64,000 bases of DNA. It comes from Nannochloropsis oceanica. Lineage: Eukaryota > Sar > Eustigmatophyceae > Eustigmatales > Monodopsidaceae. Below the pieces are notes generated by a model. It saw only the letters and a program-made list of their open reading frames with translations. It did not search any database and had not been told where the DNA came from. Positions within the stretch are counted from its first letter, which is position 1. Each line of letters begins with the position of its first letter. Made by a program: the position numbers and the translations under genes. Shown here one piece after another: positions 36,251-47,901 of this stretch. The stretch spans positions 310,001 through 374,000 of the forward strand of contig CP038127.1 in assembly GCA_004519485.1 (NCBI GenBank). The letters run 5' to 3'.

Positions 36251-36824
36251 GTTGGGGGTGCTTTGCTCGCAACGCAAAGCGAAGGACTAAGGGCGCCCCC
36301 AAAACTAGGAATGAATTAAGGGGGGTATTGATTTGGAGAACGAAAAGTTTCAGGGATTCAAGGGTACAAGCCGGCAGGAGCACCCGACGCTTGAGTGCGA
36401 GGCATGAATTCACCATAAAGTAATGTCTACGTGCATGTTTTCAGCTGATGAAGATGATAGACCCACAAATAAGAGGGGGGTATTGGTAAGCAACAAAAAG
36501 AAGACTCGCCGATCGTGGTATATGGTAACGCTGCTGCAGCGCTTCCGCTTTGCCATGCTCCATCTGCGCCCCTGCGTATAATAGCTGGCAGATAACGAGC
36601 CGTAGGGGCAGCAGTAGGTACAGGAGGAGAAGCAAGAACAGCACATACGCACTGCCAAGTACTACTGGGGAGAGGGAACATACAGCACATACGCACTAAG
36701 CAGGAAGAAGTTGCTCTCACGTCTCACTCAATCATCCCACCAATATGCACTCCTCCCACAACCAACCCACGCAGGAACCATTCATGGACAACGCTAGCAC
36801 AAGCCCTACATTATTTCCAGTGCA
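36251..36824. promoter_or_regulatory. divergent upstream region, GCK gene and propeller/solenoid gene
   Basis: 574 bp between opposite starts. A CAG-type acceptor lies just before 36821, so a non-coding first exon of the plus-strand gene is possible. No domain is seen in its short frames. Confidence 0.45.
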
Positions 36825-37436
36825 ATGAGCCGCAGTGTCCCATCCCATTCCGCCAATAATGTATCATCATCCGAGCCGCCCCCTTCTGCCTTTCCTCCCT
36901 CCCTCCCTCCCTCCGCTTTCCGCCTTGAGTCCTTTGCCAGCATCGCCAGTGGCAGCACCAATACTCCACATTGCTGCGTCCACGGTCAAGTAGTTCTCGA
37001 TGGTTTGGGGACCAAAAAGGTGAGAGAGAAGGCCAAGGTGGACATGGTGTGTGTGATGGGAGGGCATATGGCCTTGTCTTTGACCGTGAGGACAACTGGT
37101 GGTGGTGCTGCTGATGATGATGACACTTCTGCTATCGCCACTGCGCGTTCCTCTCCAACCCCTTCTTCGCCTCCTCCTCCGACTACTTTATCGAGTGCTG
37201 ATTGTGGTAGGAGCGCGAAAAATACCATCACGCTCTTGCTGGGCTTCATTGCTCGTGGCCCTGAAGAACAGGAGGAGGACGAAGAGGAGGAGGAGGAGGA
37301 AGGGGAGGAGGGAGAAGAGGAGGGAGGGAGGGAGAAAAAAGCCGATACGTCTGAAGAGGAAGAGGAGTATGACGACGAAGAGCACGTAAGAGGAGTCTGG
37401 AGAAGAAAGAGAAGAAAAGGAAAGGGGAAGGGCATT

Positions 37437-37470
<34 letters not shown>

Positions 37471-40400
37471 ATAGTCTTTCGGTACGATGCCAGAAGCGTT
37501 TCCTCTCTTGGTTGGCCAGGGGTGTAACGGGAGGAAAAGGAGAGGAAAGCGACCAAGAGAAAGAAAGACGGGATCCTCCTTGGTGCGCGGGTTTGGTGTT
37601 GGGAGGAGGAGGGGGAGGAGGAGCCGAGGGAGGAAGTGTGGGACGGACAGTGGGCCTGCAGTTTTTCAAGGGGTGGAAGGATGGAGGAGGGGAGGGAGGG
37701 GGAGAGGAGGAGACGCGGTTGCTGGCCGTGCAGGGGGATGGGCTGGTGAGGATGTGGGCCTTGAGAGGAGGAGGACGGGAGGGGGCGAGGGAAGGAGGGA
37801 GGGAGGGGGGGAGGTTGAAATGGGTGGCATTGACGAGCTTTCTCCTTCCCTTCCTCCATCGTGTCCTGCCTGGGCTGATGACTTTCAGCAGTGTCAGTCG
37901 ACGGCTTGTCTATGTGGAGGAGATGAGGGAGGGAGGGAAGGAGGGAGGGATGGCGAGGACGCCGGCCTTGGCGCCACCGGAGCGGTTGAGGGTTGTGTCG
38001 AGGGAGGTGATTTTTACATCTGTCGGTAAGGAAGGAGGGAGAGAAGAGGGGAGGGAGAGACGGGGAGGAATGGGATGGCAAGCAGCCTCGTTTATTGATT
38101 TATTGTGAACCCCTTTCTTTATCGTGCATGCACTCCTCCCCTCCTCCCTTCTTCCTTCCCTCCCTCCCCAAACCAGACAAGAGCCCTTCCGAAATCATCA
38201 CCGTGGGATGCGCAGTCCCCCTCTTCCACAGCCTCGCTCCTTCCCTCCTTTCCCTTCTTCCGGGTAGCATCGGCTGCTGGCTTGTCACTACGACTCATGT
38301 CCACTACAACTGCTACCACACCCGCCGCTTCCTCTCCCTTCCCCGTCAAGACCCTGCCCCTCTCTCCCCCCCTCCCTCCTCCTCGCCTTCTCTCTCCTCC
38401 TCTCCCCTCCATTTCGCCCTGCATGCCATCACCGAGCAGCTTTTTGTCTTCTCTCCAGAGGGAGGGAGAGGAAAGCAGGGAGAATGTGAGGGAGGAAGGG
38501 GCGCGTTGGGCGTCTACTCCTACGACAGCCCGAAGAGAGGCAGCTGCTTGACCTACAAGGTCCTTCACCCCTCTCTCCATCCCTCCCTCCCTCCCTCACT
38601 CGTCGTCACCTCCTTTGCCGTGCACCGGGACCTGGCTTGCTTTCTCCTCTCCTCCTCCTCTTCTTCCTCCTCGTCGTCGTCCTCCTCCTTCCCCCCCTCC
38701 TCCCCCCCCTCTTCTTCCCTTTCTCCCTCCCTCGCCATCTACCACCTTCGCACTGGACGTCTCTGGGCTCTCCTCCCCTTGCCCAGGGACACAGACGAAG
38801 AGGACGAAGCAGAGAAGGATCAAGGGATGGAAGGAGGAAAAGCAGGACGATGGCAAGGAAGGGAGGGAGGGCAGAAGGGAGGGAGGGAAGGAGGGAGGGA
38901 GGGCAGGAGTGGAAGGTACAGTTTTTGGATTGATGCGCATGAAGGCACGGCTATCGGCGTGTGGAAAGGGGAAGGAGGAAATGCAATATATCGCCTTTAC
39001 CTCCCCTCCGCTCAGGAAGAACGAACTTTCCTCCTCTCCTCCTCCTCCTCCTCCTCCTTTTCCTTCTCCCCCTCCCCTCCTCCCTCCCTCCCACTCCCTT
39101 CCCTCTCTTACACCTACGGGCTATCCATGGCACACACTTCTGGCCATGAGGCGCTTGCTGCTTATGCCCGCCCGCCCTCCCTCCCTCGCTCCCTCCCTCC
39201 CTCCCTTCCTCTAGTCCTCCGAACGGCCTTAGTCCTCGGGGCGGAGGAAGGGGGTGAAGACGAGGAAGGGAGGGAGGAAGAGGTGGCAGCAGAAGTCAAG
39301 AACAAGTTACGAGACCTCCAAAGTTTAAGAAGAGAGATTGAGCGACTCGTCAGCCCTTCCTCCCTCCCTCCCTCCTCGTCCGCGGCGAATGAGAATAAGA
39401 AGGAAACACGTCAGCAAGCCCTGGCCCGCGTGGCGACCAAGATGAGGAGGGAGGCAGGGAGAGAGGGAGGGAGGGGGGGGATAACGACACCGTTGTTGTT
39501 GGCAGTCGAACCGTTGTTGACCAAATGGTTGGAAGAGCGAGAGAGGGAGGAGGAGGGGGAGGGCGGCGAGGAATCGGACGGAGAAAGACGTGAGGAGGCC
39601 GGGGAAGGGAGGGAGGGAGGGAGGGAAGGAGGGGGGACGCTATCTGCCATGGGGCTGGCCTGGCGGTTGGCGACATGTACGACTGCGGAAGACACGGAGC
39701 GCTTGCTAACATTTCTTCTCGCGCCTCGCTTGGAAGGAGGGAGGAAGGGGAAGCAGTTGGGGGAGGGAGGACTGCAGCAGCAGTTGTTTCTATTTGTGTG
39801 CGCGCTGGCGGGGGAGGAAGTGGATAGAGGAGGAGGAGTGGGAGAAGGAATGATGGAAGTGCTTGCTGTGGGGCTCTTCGAGAGTCGTCCTTCTTTGTTG
39901 ATCAAAATGATGATGGGGTTGGAAGATGTGCTGGTGTGGGGGGGGAGGCGGAGGAGAAGGGGGAGGAGGAGGAAGGGGGAGGAGACGAGGTGGTTTTGGA
40001 GGGGGCGTTTCGAAGAGGAGGAAGGAGAAGGGGAAGAGGTGGAAACAGAGACGGCGGAGGAGGAAGAGGAGGAGGGAGGGGTGGAGGGAGGCCGGGGGGA
40101 TAATGAGGAGCGGGAGGAGATGACGAGACGACATACCGTCGTCCGTACTCTCTACCAGCGGGTCCTCCGCCTCCTCTCTACTCCTACTTCCCTCCCTCCC
40201 TCCTTCGCCCCCTCCCTCCCTCCCTCCCTCTCTTTGGAGCGGGAGGAAGTGTACCTGGCCTTGTTGGAGGGAGCAGAACAATTTGAGGAGATGACTCGAT
40301 TTCTTCTGAGGAGGAGGGAGGGCGGGCGGGAGGGTAGGAGGGGATGGCAGGAGGCGTTGGGAGTACTGGACCGTTTGAGGGAGGAAGGGAAAGGAGGGAG

Positions 40401-40698
40401 GAGGGAGGGCCTCGTGGCGGCTCGACACGGGGTTTTTGTTTTTCTCCTGGAGGCGGCTCTGAGGGGGGAGGGAGGGAGGGAGGGAGGGAAGGAGGTGGAG
40501 GACGTGATGAGTCGTCGACCTCCAACATTGCAGGCGCAAGATGTCCGTTTGATTGGTCAATATGTGCTTGAGGAGGAGGGGGAGATGGGGGAGGGAGGGA
40601 GGGGGGGAGAGAGGGAGAGATCGGTTAGGAGGGCCGTGTCGCTGTGTGTGGAGATTTTGGAAGGGGGGGGGGGGAGTCAGGGGAAGGAAGGGAGGTAG
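36825..40698 (+). CDS. large beta-propeller/alpha-solenoid protein, possibly Nup160-like
   Basis: Two exons, 36825-38025 and 38177-40698, join to 1240 residues. The N-terminal half has blade-like strands: CCVHGQVVLDG, MALSLTVRT, and especially ETRLLAVQGDGLVRMWALR, a WD-type blade. Others are RRLVYVEEM, HFALHAITEQLFVFS, LAIYHLRTGRLWALLPL and GTAIGVWKGEGGNAIYRLYL. The C-terminal half is helical (EVKNKLRDLQSLRREIERL, MGLAWRLATCTTAEDTERLLTF, EREEVYLALLEGAEQFEEMTRFLLR). This propeller-then-solenoid order and the 'LLAVxxDxxVRMW' blade are found in nucleoporin Nup160/Nup120, but other coat-like proteins share it, so the name is tentative. The frame is swollen by many repeat-derived runs: [16 protein letters not shown], poly-Ser and poly-Glu. 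No catalytic motif seen. Confidence 0.72.
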
Positions 40699-41926
40699 GG
40701 AGGGAAACTTGATCGAGGTGCCTCTGCAAAGCCAGGGAGGGAGAGAGGGAGGGTAGGTTTGGAGGGGGGGCGTTAATTATGAGTGCGGTGAAGAAGCGGC
40801 GTCTGTGTACCTTAGAGGAAAGGGCGAACAAAAGGAGGAAGAGAGGCCTCAACACGTAGACAGAGGCAAGCGCTCACTCAAAAATAAAGTAATTTTGTGA
40901 TGATAATGATCCCCATTGAATAGGATAAAAATCAAATCGATGATTTGATTTAAAAGATTGAAAGTAAAGGTAGACACAACTCAAATACAACCCACCCGCC
41001 AACAAAATATCTCCTCGAGCAGTGCAGAAGATGGATCAACGAATACACTCTCTCAAACAATAGTCTTACGAGTAGCATTGAAAAGAGATAATTGAAGCAG
41101 GAAGCCTCCCACATAACATTAAGGGGAAACAATCGAGGTCGTGCTCTCTATGGATGTCCGTTCGCATGCAAATTCAAATATGTTTTATGAACTTCCTTTC
41201 CCCCCCCCCCTCCTGCACTTCCTCTTGTTCCTCCCTTTCTTTCTTTCTGGCTCTCTCGCTCCATTTTAGTTCCTCATTTGTTTTGGGATTAATTTTCTCC
41301 TTCTCCTTTCCGTTTTTCCCCTCCTTTTCACGTTCTTCTTCTTCTTTCTCTCTCTTGCATTCACAGAATCAAGGGGCGAGGAAGACACACACGCCAGCGT
41401 CCCAATTAATTTGCCTTTCTCTTTCCTCTTTCGACTCCCTCACTCTCAGCGACTCCTTCATCTTCGCTTCTCTCCTCTCCCTAAAGACTTTTCCTGTCTT
41501 CTGCTGCTGCTTAGTGAGACCGGCTCCTCCCTCCCTCCCTCCCGGATTGCCACGTGTTTAAAAGGATGAATGTAGGGGGAGAGGGGGCTTTATGCGTACA
41601 CCTTCCCATTCATTCATTGCGAAGTGTATGTGTCCGTCGCCTTATGTGTGTGGCATAATTTCTCGGTTCGTGTCTCTCGTTTCCCTTGGTCAAGCCACCG
41701 CACCTCCATCCCTACATCCCGTCCATCGTTCCCCTTCTTTTCGAAATTCCTTTAGAAAAGTTTGAAAAATTAAGTAAACAGATTAAAAATAAACAATTGG
41801 AGGATAACGCATGGACAAAAACACACCTAGTCTCACTCCGCCTTTCTCCTTTCCATTCTCTCTCTCTCTCTTTCTCTCTCTCTCTATTCCGCTCTCACCT
41901 TCCATCCCTCTATCCCTCCCTTCCCC
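40699..41926. other. convergent 3' intergenic region
   Basis: About 1.23 kb between two stop codons. It is AT-rich at 40880-41130 and pyrimidine-rich (CTCTCT) at 41840-41890. I see no gene. Confidence 0.5.
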
Positions 41927-44376
41927 TCACAAATCTGGTAAATACAAAGACGAAGACGATGCACCACACACTCCATGTGCATCCACTTCTTCCTCCTCCT
42001 CCCCCGCTCTCCCTCCCTCCCTTTCTCCTTCTCCTCCTTCAGGCCCCTGCTGCAATTGCTGCAGTATTGCCATCAGTTCTCCATCTCTCCCTCCCTCCCT
42101 TCCTCCCCCTCCTTCTCCCTCCTGCTGCTGTGGCTGCTGACTCACATGATTTAGGGTCGAGGTAGGAGGGAAGGAAGAAACGGGATCACTCATGCTCAGC
42201 CAGGATTGCAACTCCCGCACAAGTGACGATGAGGACGAGGATGAGGACGAGGAGGAGGAGGACGGGAGGGAGCTCGGGATGTGGTATTGATGATTTAGGT
42301 AGGGGTTGGAGGGATGGAGGGAGGAGGAGGAGGAGGAGGAGGAGGAGGAGGAGGAGGAGGAGGAGGAGGAGGAGGAGGAGGAGGAGGAGGAGCAAGAGCA
42401 AGAGGAGGAGGAGCAGCCGGAGCAGGAGGAGAAGGAAGAAAGGGGGGAGGGATTGCAGTCTTGTGTAGGGAGAGAGGTCGAGGAGGAGGAAGGGAGAGAG
42501 GTCGAGGAGGAGGAAGGGGAGAGAGCGGCGTGACTGGTCACTAGGGAGCAAGAAGAGGTATCGAGGGAGGATGAGGAGGGGACGGAGGAAGGGTAGTTGA
42601 GGAGGAGGGAAGATGGAATATTTGCACCGGCATCCACCCCCACGGCGGTGGAGGAAGGGAGGGAGGGAGGGAGGGAGGAGGGGGCTGAAGAAGAGGAGGA
42701 TATGTGATGAGAAGAGGAGGGGTAGGAAGTTGTTAGGGAAAAATTATTTGCTGCTCCTCCTGCTGCTGCTGCTGCTGCTGCTCCTGCTGCGGTTCCTGCT
42801 TCTGCTACGGCTACTGCTGCTACTGCCGCTGCCGTTCGTGGGCGTTTCGCCGTAGTACTCGCCGAGGCAGATAGATCTTGGTGATGGTGGTGGTGGTGGT
42901 GGTAGTGCTGCTGCTGCTGCTCGCTGGCAGTAGAAGTGGCGGCAGTAGCAGCACCAGCAGCACCATCAGGGTTTTGCCTCGGTTTGCGGCGCTTGAGTGT
43001 GGGAGGAGGGATATCCAGGAGGACAGCAGCCGCAGGGAGGGGGGGAGGAGCGCCGGGTGCGCGGAGGGTGAGGCCTTGCCCTTTGACCCACATCCGGAAG
43101 GTCGCGCTGTTGAAGCTGCAGTGAGGGAGGAAGGGAGGTAGAAATAAAGGATGGGAGGGAGGGAGGAAGAGAGAGAGGGAGAAAAAGAGGGAGAGAGAGA
43201 GGGGGTAGGATGGAGAGAGGGAGGAAGGGAGGGAGGAAGGGAGGGAGGGAGGGAGGGAGGGAGGGATGAGTAAGATAGCACCAGCAAAGACGAAGACTGT
43301 ATCTTCCTTTATATTCACCGGTAAAAAAAATATATGCATAGATCAAAAAATGAAGGCTAGATATATATAGATATGAGCATAAATAAACAAACATTTAAAT
43401 ATTCAAATATAAGCTTACCGGTTTTTCACAGCGTTCTCCGTCCGCCCCGGTACAAATTTGGCAATCTCCGTCCAACGGTTCCCAAGCACCATATGAGTCT
43501 CGAAGAGGATTCGGTCCTCCTTCTCCTCCCATTCTTCCCGCTTGATCTCAGGATCCAAATGGTTGAACCAGCGTTCGCGACATTGCTTCCCCATCCGTCC
43601 CGGGCAGGCATCAGCGACTGCTGACCACTTGATGTCATCCACCCCCACCTGAACCACCATCCTCTTCACCACCTCGTCCTCCTGCTCAGTCCATGCCCCT
43701 CGCTTCAGCCCCGGCCGCAGGACTTTGTTCCAGCGGTGCTGGCATGAGACGTCCGTTCGCCCTGAGAAGAGGAAGGAGGGAGGGAGGAAGGGAGGGAGGG
43801 AAAGAGGCTGAGTGGGTTGATTGCTCGAGCACTCAAATGCCTGCTTCATACTTGGACAGACGACTTGCTGCCTTCAACGCTGTGACTGAACCACATCAGC
43901 CATCCGTTCATCCATCCATTCGTCTTCTCGCTCAAGATTGATGCGGTTGGGGCCTTCTGCCGATCGGGGCCTTCCGCCCACAGGCAGAAAGGAGGGAGGG
44001 GAGGAGGGAGGGAGCGAGGGACCAAAGGAGGAAGGGCCTACCTGGGCAGGATAAGATTTCTGCTATTTTCCTCCAGTTTTTGGCGCCTTGCACCGCCACG
44101 ATTTGCCTCAATTTCTCGTCCTCGATCTTGGACCACTTGACCGATGCGATGGGCGTCTTTCGCTGCTTTTTGGGGGCTTTGTAATCCTTTGGGATAGGAA
44201 CAGACTTGGAGAGAGCTTCCAGGATGGGGGGATGAGGAGGAAGGAGGGAGGGAAGGAGGGCGGCAGCAGCGGTAGTGGTGGAGGAGTTGGGGGGTTGGTT
44301 ATGATAGCTTGTAGGGGTTTGAGAGGAGGAGGTGTTGGAGGTGGCGGTGGAGGAGAGAAACGAGGAGTAAGTCAAA

Positions 44377-44407
<31 letters not shown>

Positions 44408-44936
44408 GGGAGGCAGTCAGTGGTTGGTTCAGACCGAGGAGAGAGGAGTGGTGGTGGGGATGCTGACGCTGTCCTGTGGTTGAGTAAATGTACTCCTCTT
44501 CCTCCTCCTCCCCCCTCCCTCCCTCCCTCCTGTAGGCTCCTACGGGAATGCGGCCCATGTCGTCTTCTCCAAAGGAAGAGGGGACGTGCTGCTGGTTGTG
44601 TGGGAGAGAGTAGCGGTGATGATGATTTTGATGATGATGCTGCAGCTGCTGGCTGTAGAGCCCATCCTGCTGTTGCGATAGTGGCGGTTGGAGAATAGAA
44701 CTTTGGTGATGGTAGTGCAGATACTGCAAGTGTTGAAAAGGAGAACTCGTGCTATTTCTCCCACAGGAGGAGGAGGTGGAGGAGGAGGAGGGGAAGAGAT
44801 CCCCTGCGCCTGTGACGCTGCCTAGGACATCCAGACAACCTAGGGCAGATGAGTTGTCATCATGAATTCCTTCACCTCCTTGTCCGTGTCCTTGTCCTTT
44901 GCCATTACTGTGGAGGAGGGAGTAGGTCGAAAGCAT
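41927..44936 (-). CDS. three-repeat (R1R2R3) MYB transcription factor
   Basis: DNA-binding MYB of the 3R class, which in plants and animals controls cell-cycle genes. Three exons: 44936-44042, 43761-43419 and 43115-41927, giving 808 residues. R1: SVKWSKIEDEKLRQIVAVQGAKNWRKIAEILSCPGRTDVSCQHRW. R2: KRGAWTEQEDEVVKRMVVQVG..IKWSAVADACPGRMGKQCRERW. R3: [45 protein letters not shown]. Each keeps the spaced Trp/aromatic residues. Repeats span about residues 285-455. The flanks are low complexity: Ser, His, Gln and Ala runs, including a Ser run of more than 20 from a TCC array. The start at 44936 is the first in-frame ATG. The frame stays open upstream and a possible CCATAG acceptor lies near 45069, so an upstream coding exon cannot be excluded. 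Confidence 0.92.
42321..42391 (+). repeat. (GGA)n array coding for poly-Ser in the MYB gene
   Basis: About 71 bp of nearly pure GGA on the plus strand, read as TCC (Ser) on the coding minus strand inside the last MYB exon. Confidence 0.92.
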
Positions 44937-45728
44937 CCTGCGAGCTGTAGCGAAGGCAGGGAGGCAGGAGGGATGAAGTTGTAGAGCCACTTGGTCTGCT
45001 TGCCTTACCCGCGCCCTCAGACCTGTGGGCCTCAGCAGCTTCTGTAACGCCCTCCTTGGCCAGGCTATGGAGAAAATAAGGGACAATGTCGTCTAGTCAC
45101 CGACTGTTCCTCTGTATGTGCGCATAAGTGCGTGAGTAGTGATTGATTGCAGGTCATGTAGATACACCGGTGGCGTGATGGCATGTTCAAACTTTGGTGC
45201 ATTTCCCTTCATGTATGCGGATAGAAGAGAAAGCGTGGTGATGGAAGCCCCGAACCGGCGTCGAAGAAAGATATAAAATGAAACCACCCAGCCTACCAAG
45301 CCCCAAAGAAATCAAGGTCATGCACTTTGACAGCTGCGACTGGACAAAAAGTATCGAGTCATACTGCAGGAACAAGACCTCCATTCCATCACCAAGGCGA
45401 TCTTCAGTATGTCTGTCCCCTCTTCCTTGGTTGAGAGGCATCAAAGCAGGCCGGGAGAGAGGGGGAAAGACGTTATTTTTTCAAATTTTTTTGAAGGCGG
45501 CGACTGCTGCCACCCCATGGAATGATAGGCATGTCCTCGAGTCATCACATGAGATACAGCGAGGAGACCTTCCATGTGTTGCGGTCGCCGTGCCCCCATT
45601 CCTGTATATTTGGAAGGCAGGGTATCATACGTTTGTTTGTTCTTGGTTCTGACTCTCTGTCCTCACATGTTTGTATCTTCATTGCTCCTTCCACTCTCAG
45701 GGAAAACAACAATCAACAAGCAAAGACC
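44937..45728. promoter_or_regulatory. divergent upstream region, MYB and DRE2
   Basis: About 790 bp between opposite start codons. It contains the extended open frame upstream of the MYB start (to about 45060) and the DRE2 promoter. No separate gene seen. Confidence 0.5.
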
Positions 45729-46852
45729 ATGTCAGGGGATAGCGGCACCATCATCCTCTACGAGGACCAGGCCTCCCTCAAAACCAAAGCCACAGACCTG
45801 GCCAACGAACTCAACAGCATTAGTACAGCGCAATCCTTGGCCACCTATTCCCCCAACACGGCCACGCCGGTCAAGAAGGTAGGCATGGATAGAAGAAGAA
45901 ACAAGGAGAGGGGGGTGTTGAATCCTTCCCTGCCGTTTCCCCCCATGTGATGCGCAGCATAAGTATGGCCTTATAGATTGCTTTCCTCAGTCATCACTTG
46001 CACAGAGCCATTGCGCAGGGAGCCACCTGTCCAAAGGAAAGCATCGGGGGATCCGCGTCCCGCCCCTCCCTCAAGCAAGCCCTCCCTCATTTAGTCCCTC
46101 CCTCTCTCCCTCCACAGGTCATCCTTTTCCTCTCTACCTATTCGCCCAAGGCCGATAATGCCCTGGAGACTTGTTTCCTTGCCTTGGCTCCAGAAGGAGA
46201 GCTGGTCGTCAAGCTGTGCAGCAGCGAGGGCGGGGCGAAAGAGGAGGGAGGGAGGGACGGAGGGGCGATGAAGATGCAATTACTCCTAGCGGGTTTCGTG
46301 GATGTGGAAGCCTTGCCGGCCTCTGCGAGCAGTAGTGCCAGTTTGATTGCGCACAAACCCAAGTGGGAAGTAGGCGCTACGGCGTCTGTCTCCCTTCCTA
46401 CCTATTCCTCCCTCCCTGCCCCGACCTCCTCCTCCACCTCGGCCAGGCCAATCGCGTCAACGTGGAGGGTGACGGATGTGGAGGGGGAGGAAGACGAAGA
46501 CGGGGGGGAGGGAGAGTTGATTGACCCCGATTCTTTGTTAGAAAATGATGATGGGCTCTTGGCGGCTGCAGTGGCGAAGAAGGCAGCGAAGGCTAAGGAG
46601 AATGGGGGGGCGGGCTGCGAGACAAAGAAGAGGGCGTGCAAGAACTGCTCGTGCGGCAGGGCCGAGATGGAGGAAAATGGGAAAGAGGGCGGGGTGGTGT
46701 TGCCGGTAATGACGGAAGAGGAATTGAAGGAAAGTGTGTCGTCGTGTGGGAACTGTTATAAGGGGGATGCGTTTCGGTGCGGCGGGTGCCCGTATCTCGG
46801 CAAACCAGCATTTGAGCCTGGGCAAGAAAAATTGATTATTAAGCTGGATTAA
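45729..46852 (+). CDS. DRE2: Dre2/anamorsin (CIAPIN1) Fe-S assembly protein
   Basis: Dre2 accepts electrons from Tah18/NDOR1 and feeds cytosolic iron-sulphur cluster assembly. Two exons, 45729-45878 and 46118-46852, give 294 residues. The C-terminal CIAPIN1 domain is complete. The first cluster site is C-x9-C-x2-C-x-C, formed by [13 protein letters not shown]. The second is the twin CX2C site in [25 protein letters not shown]. The chain ends EKLIIKLD. The N-terminal methyltransferase-like domain is abbreviated: about 50 residues from exon 1 plus [33 protein letters not shown] and a [12 protein letters not shown] helix/strand. [20 protein letters not shown] segment is the conserved acidic linker that binds Tah18. 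A GREGG-type insert lies in the N-terminal part. Confidence 0.95.
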
Positions 46853-47901
46853 TGAGGAAGATGGGAGGGGGGATGGGAAGGGATGGATAAGCCGGGGTCT
46901 GTCTTTTTAATTCTCAATCTGCACCTAGGGAGGGATGGGCGGGAGGGCGGCGGGAGGGAGGGAGAGTAGCTGGAGAGGTGAAAGGAAGTTTATGAAGAGT
47001 GAGTGTGCGTGTACGAGGAGAGGAAAGAAAGGAAAGTGAAATAAAGGCAGGGTTAGAATTCGGTTTTCTTTGAGAGAAAAGTCCTTCAGTCTAGGAACTT
47101 AAAAAGAAGAGAACTGGAAAGAGAAATCATCATACGCAGGGTACTCCTGCTGCAAGTCTAAGTTTTTCCACGCCCATGCGGTGGTCGATGCCTGGGGATG
47201 CATCCCTTTTTTTAGCTTGGCTTTTGATGTCATTTTCTCTTGGCGTCAGCGAAATAATTTTTCCAACAAATCTACTTCTGTGTCGTTGAAAAATATTTTT
47301 CTTGTACGTGCACGCACCGACACAAGAGGGGGGTGGGGAGGTTATATCTGTTCCTCCACATTTCTAGCCCTCTGAAGACGAAAACACCAGTGACTTTCTC
47401 CAACACAGCTTGAAAATGGTAAAGAGAAATGTACATTCTAAAAAACAACAAAAGCGACGAGGGGTAAAATAGAAGGCGAGAGGAAGGAAAGGCTGAAAAA
47501 TAAGCATGGACTCGCCGATACGCTATGCGCTTGTGGGGTGGTGATAGCGTCCTGATCCTTTACCTTACTATGCATGGCAAGGGGGGCTTATCTGACATAC
47601 GAAGAACGAGCTGATGCAACAGCATAAGCTGTCTACGCCGGACTTCTTACCCCGTATCGGCCCCCTCGTACCGGCGCCAAAACGCATCTTTTGTCTCCCC
47701 TCACGTCCGCACCCACCCCAGCCCCCTCACACACGAAAGCACGAACATACGACGGTCTTCCTGCTTCTCAATTGCAAGACTGGAACATTCGCATCTGCTA
47801 TCCTGCATCGATTCGGTAGCATCTCAATTGCACTCCTTTCACTCACCAATCTTTCCTACCTCCTCTGCCTTCCTTCCCCTCCCCTTCCTCCCGACAGCAC
47901 C
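46853..47901. other. intergenic region between DRE2 and NAA25
   Basis: About 1.05 kb between plus-strand genes. It has a short GGGA patch at 46925-46965 and is AT-richer at 46990-47300. The last 80 bases before 47902 are pyrimidine-rich. No gene seen. Confidence 0.5.
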
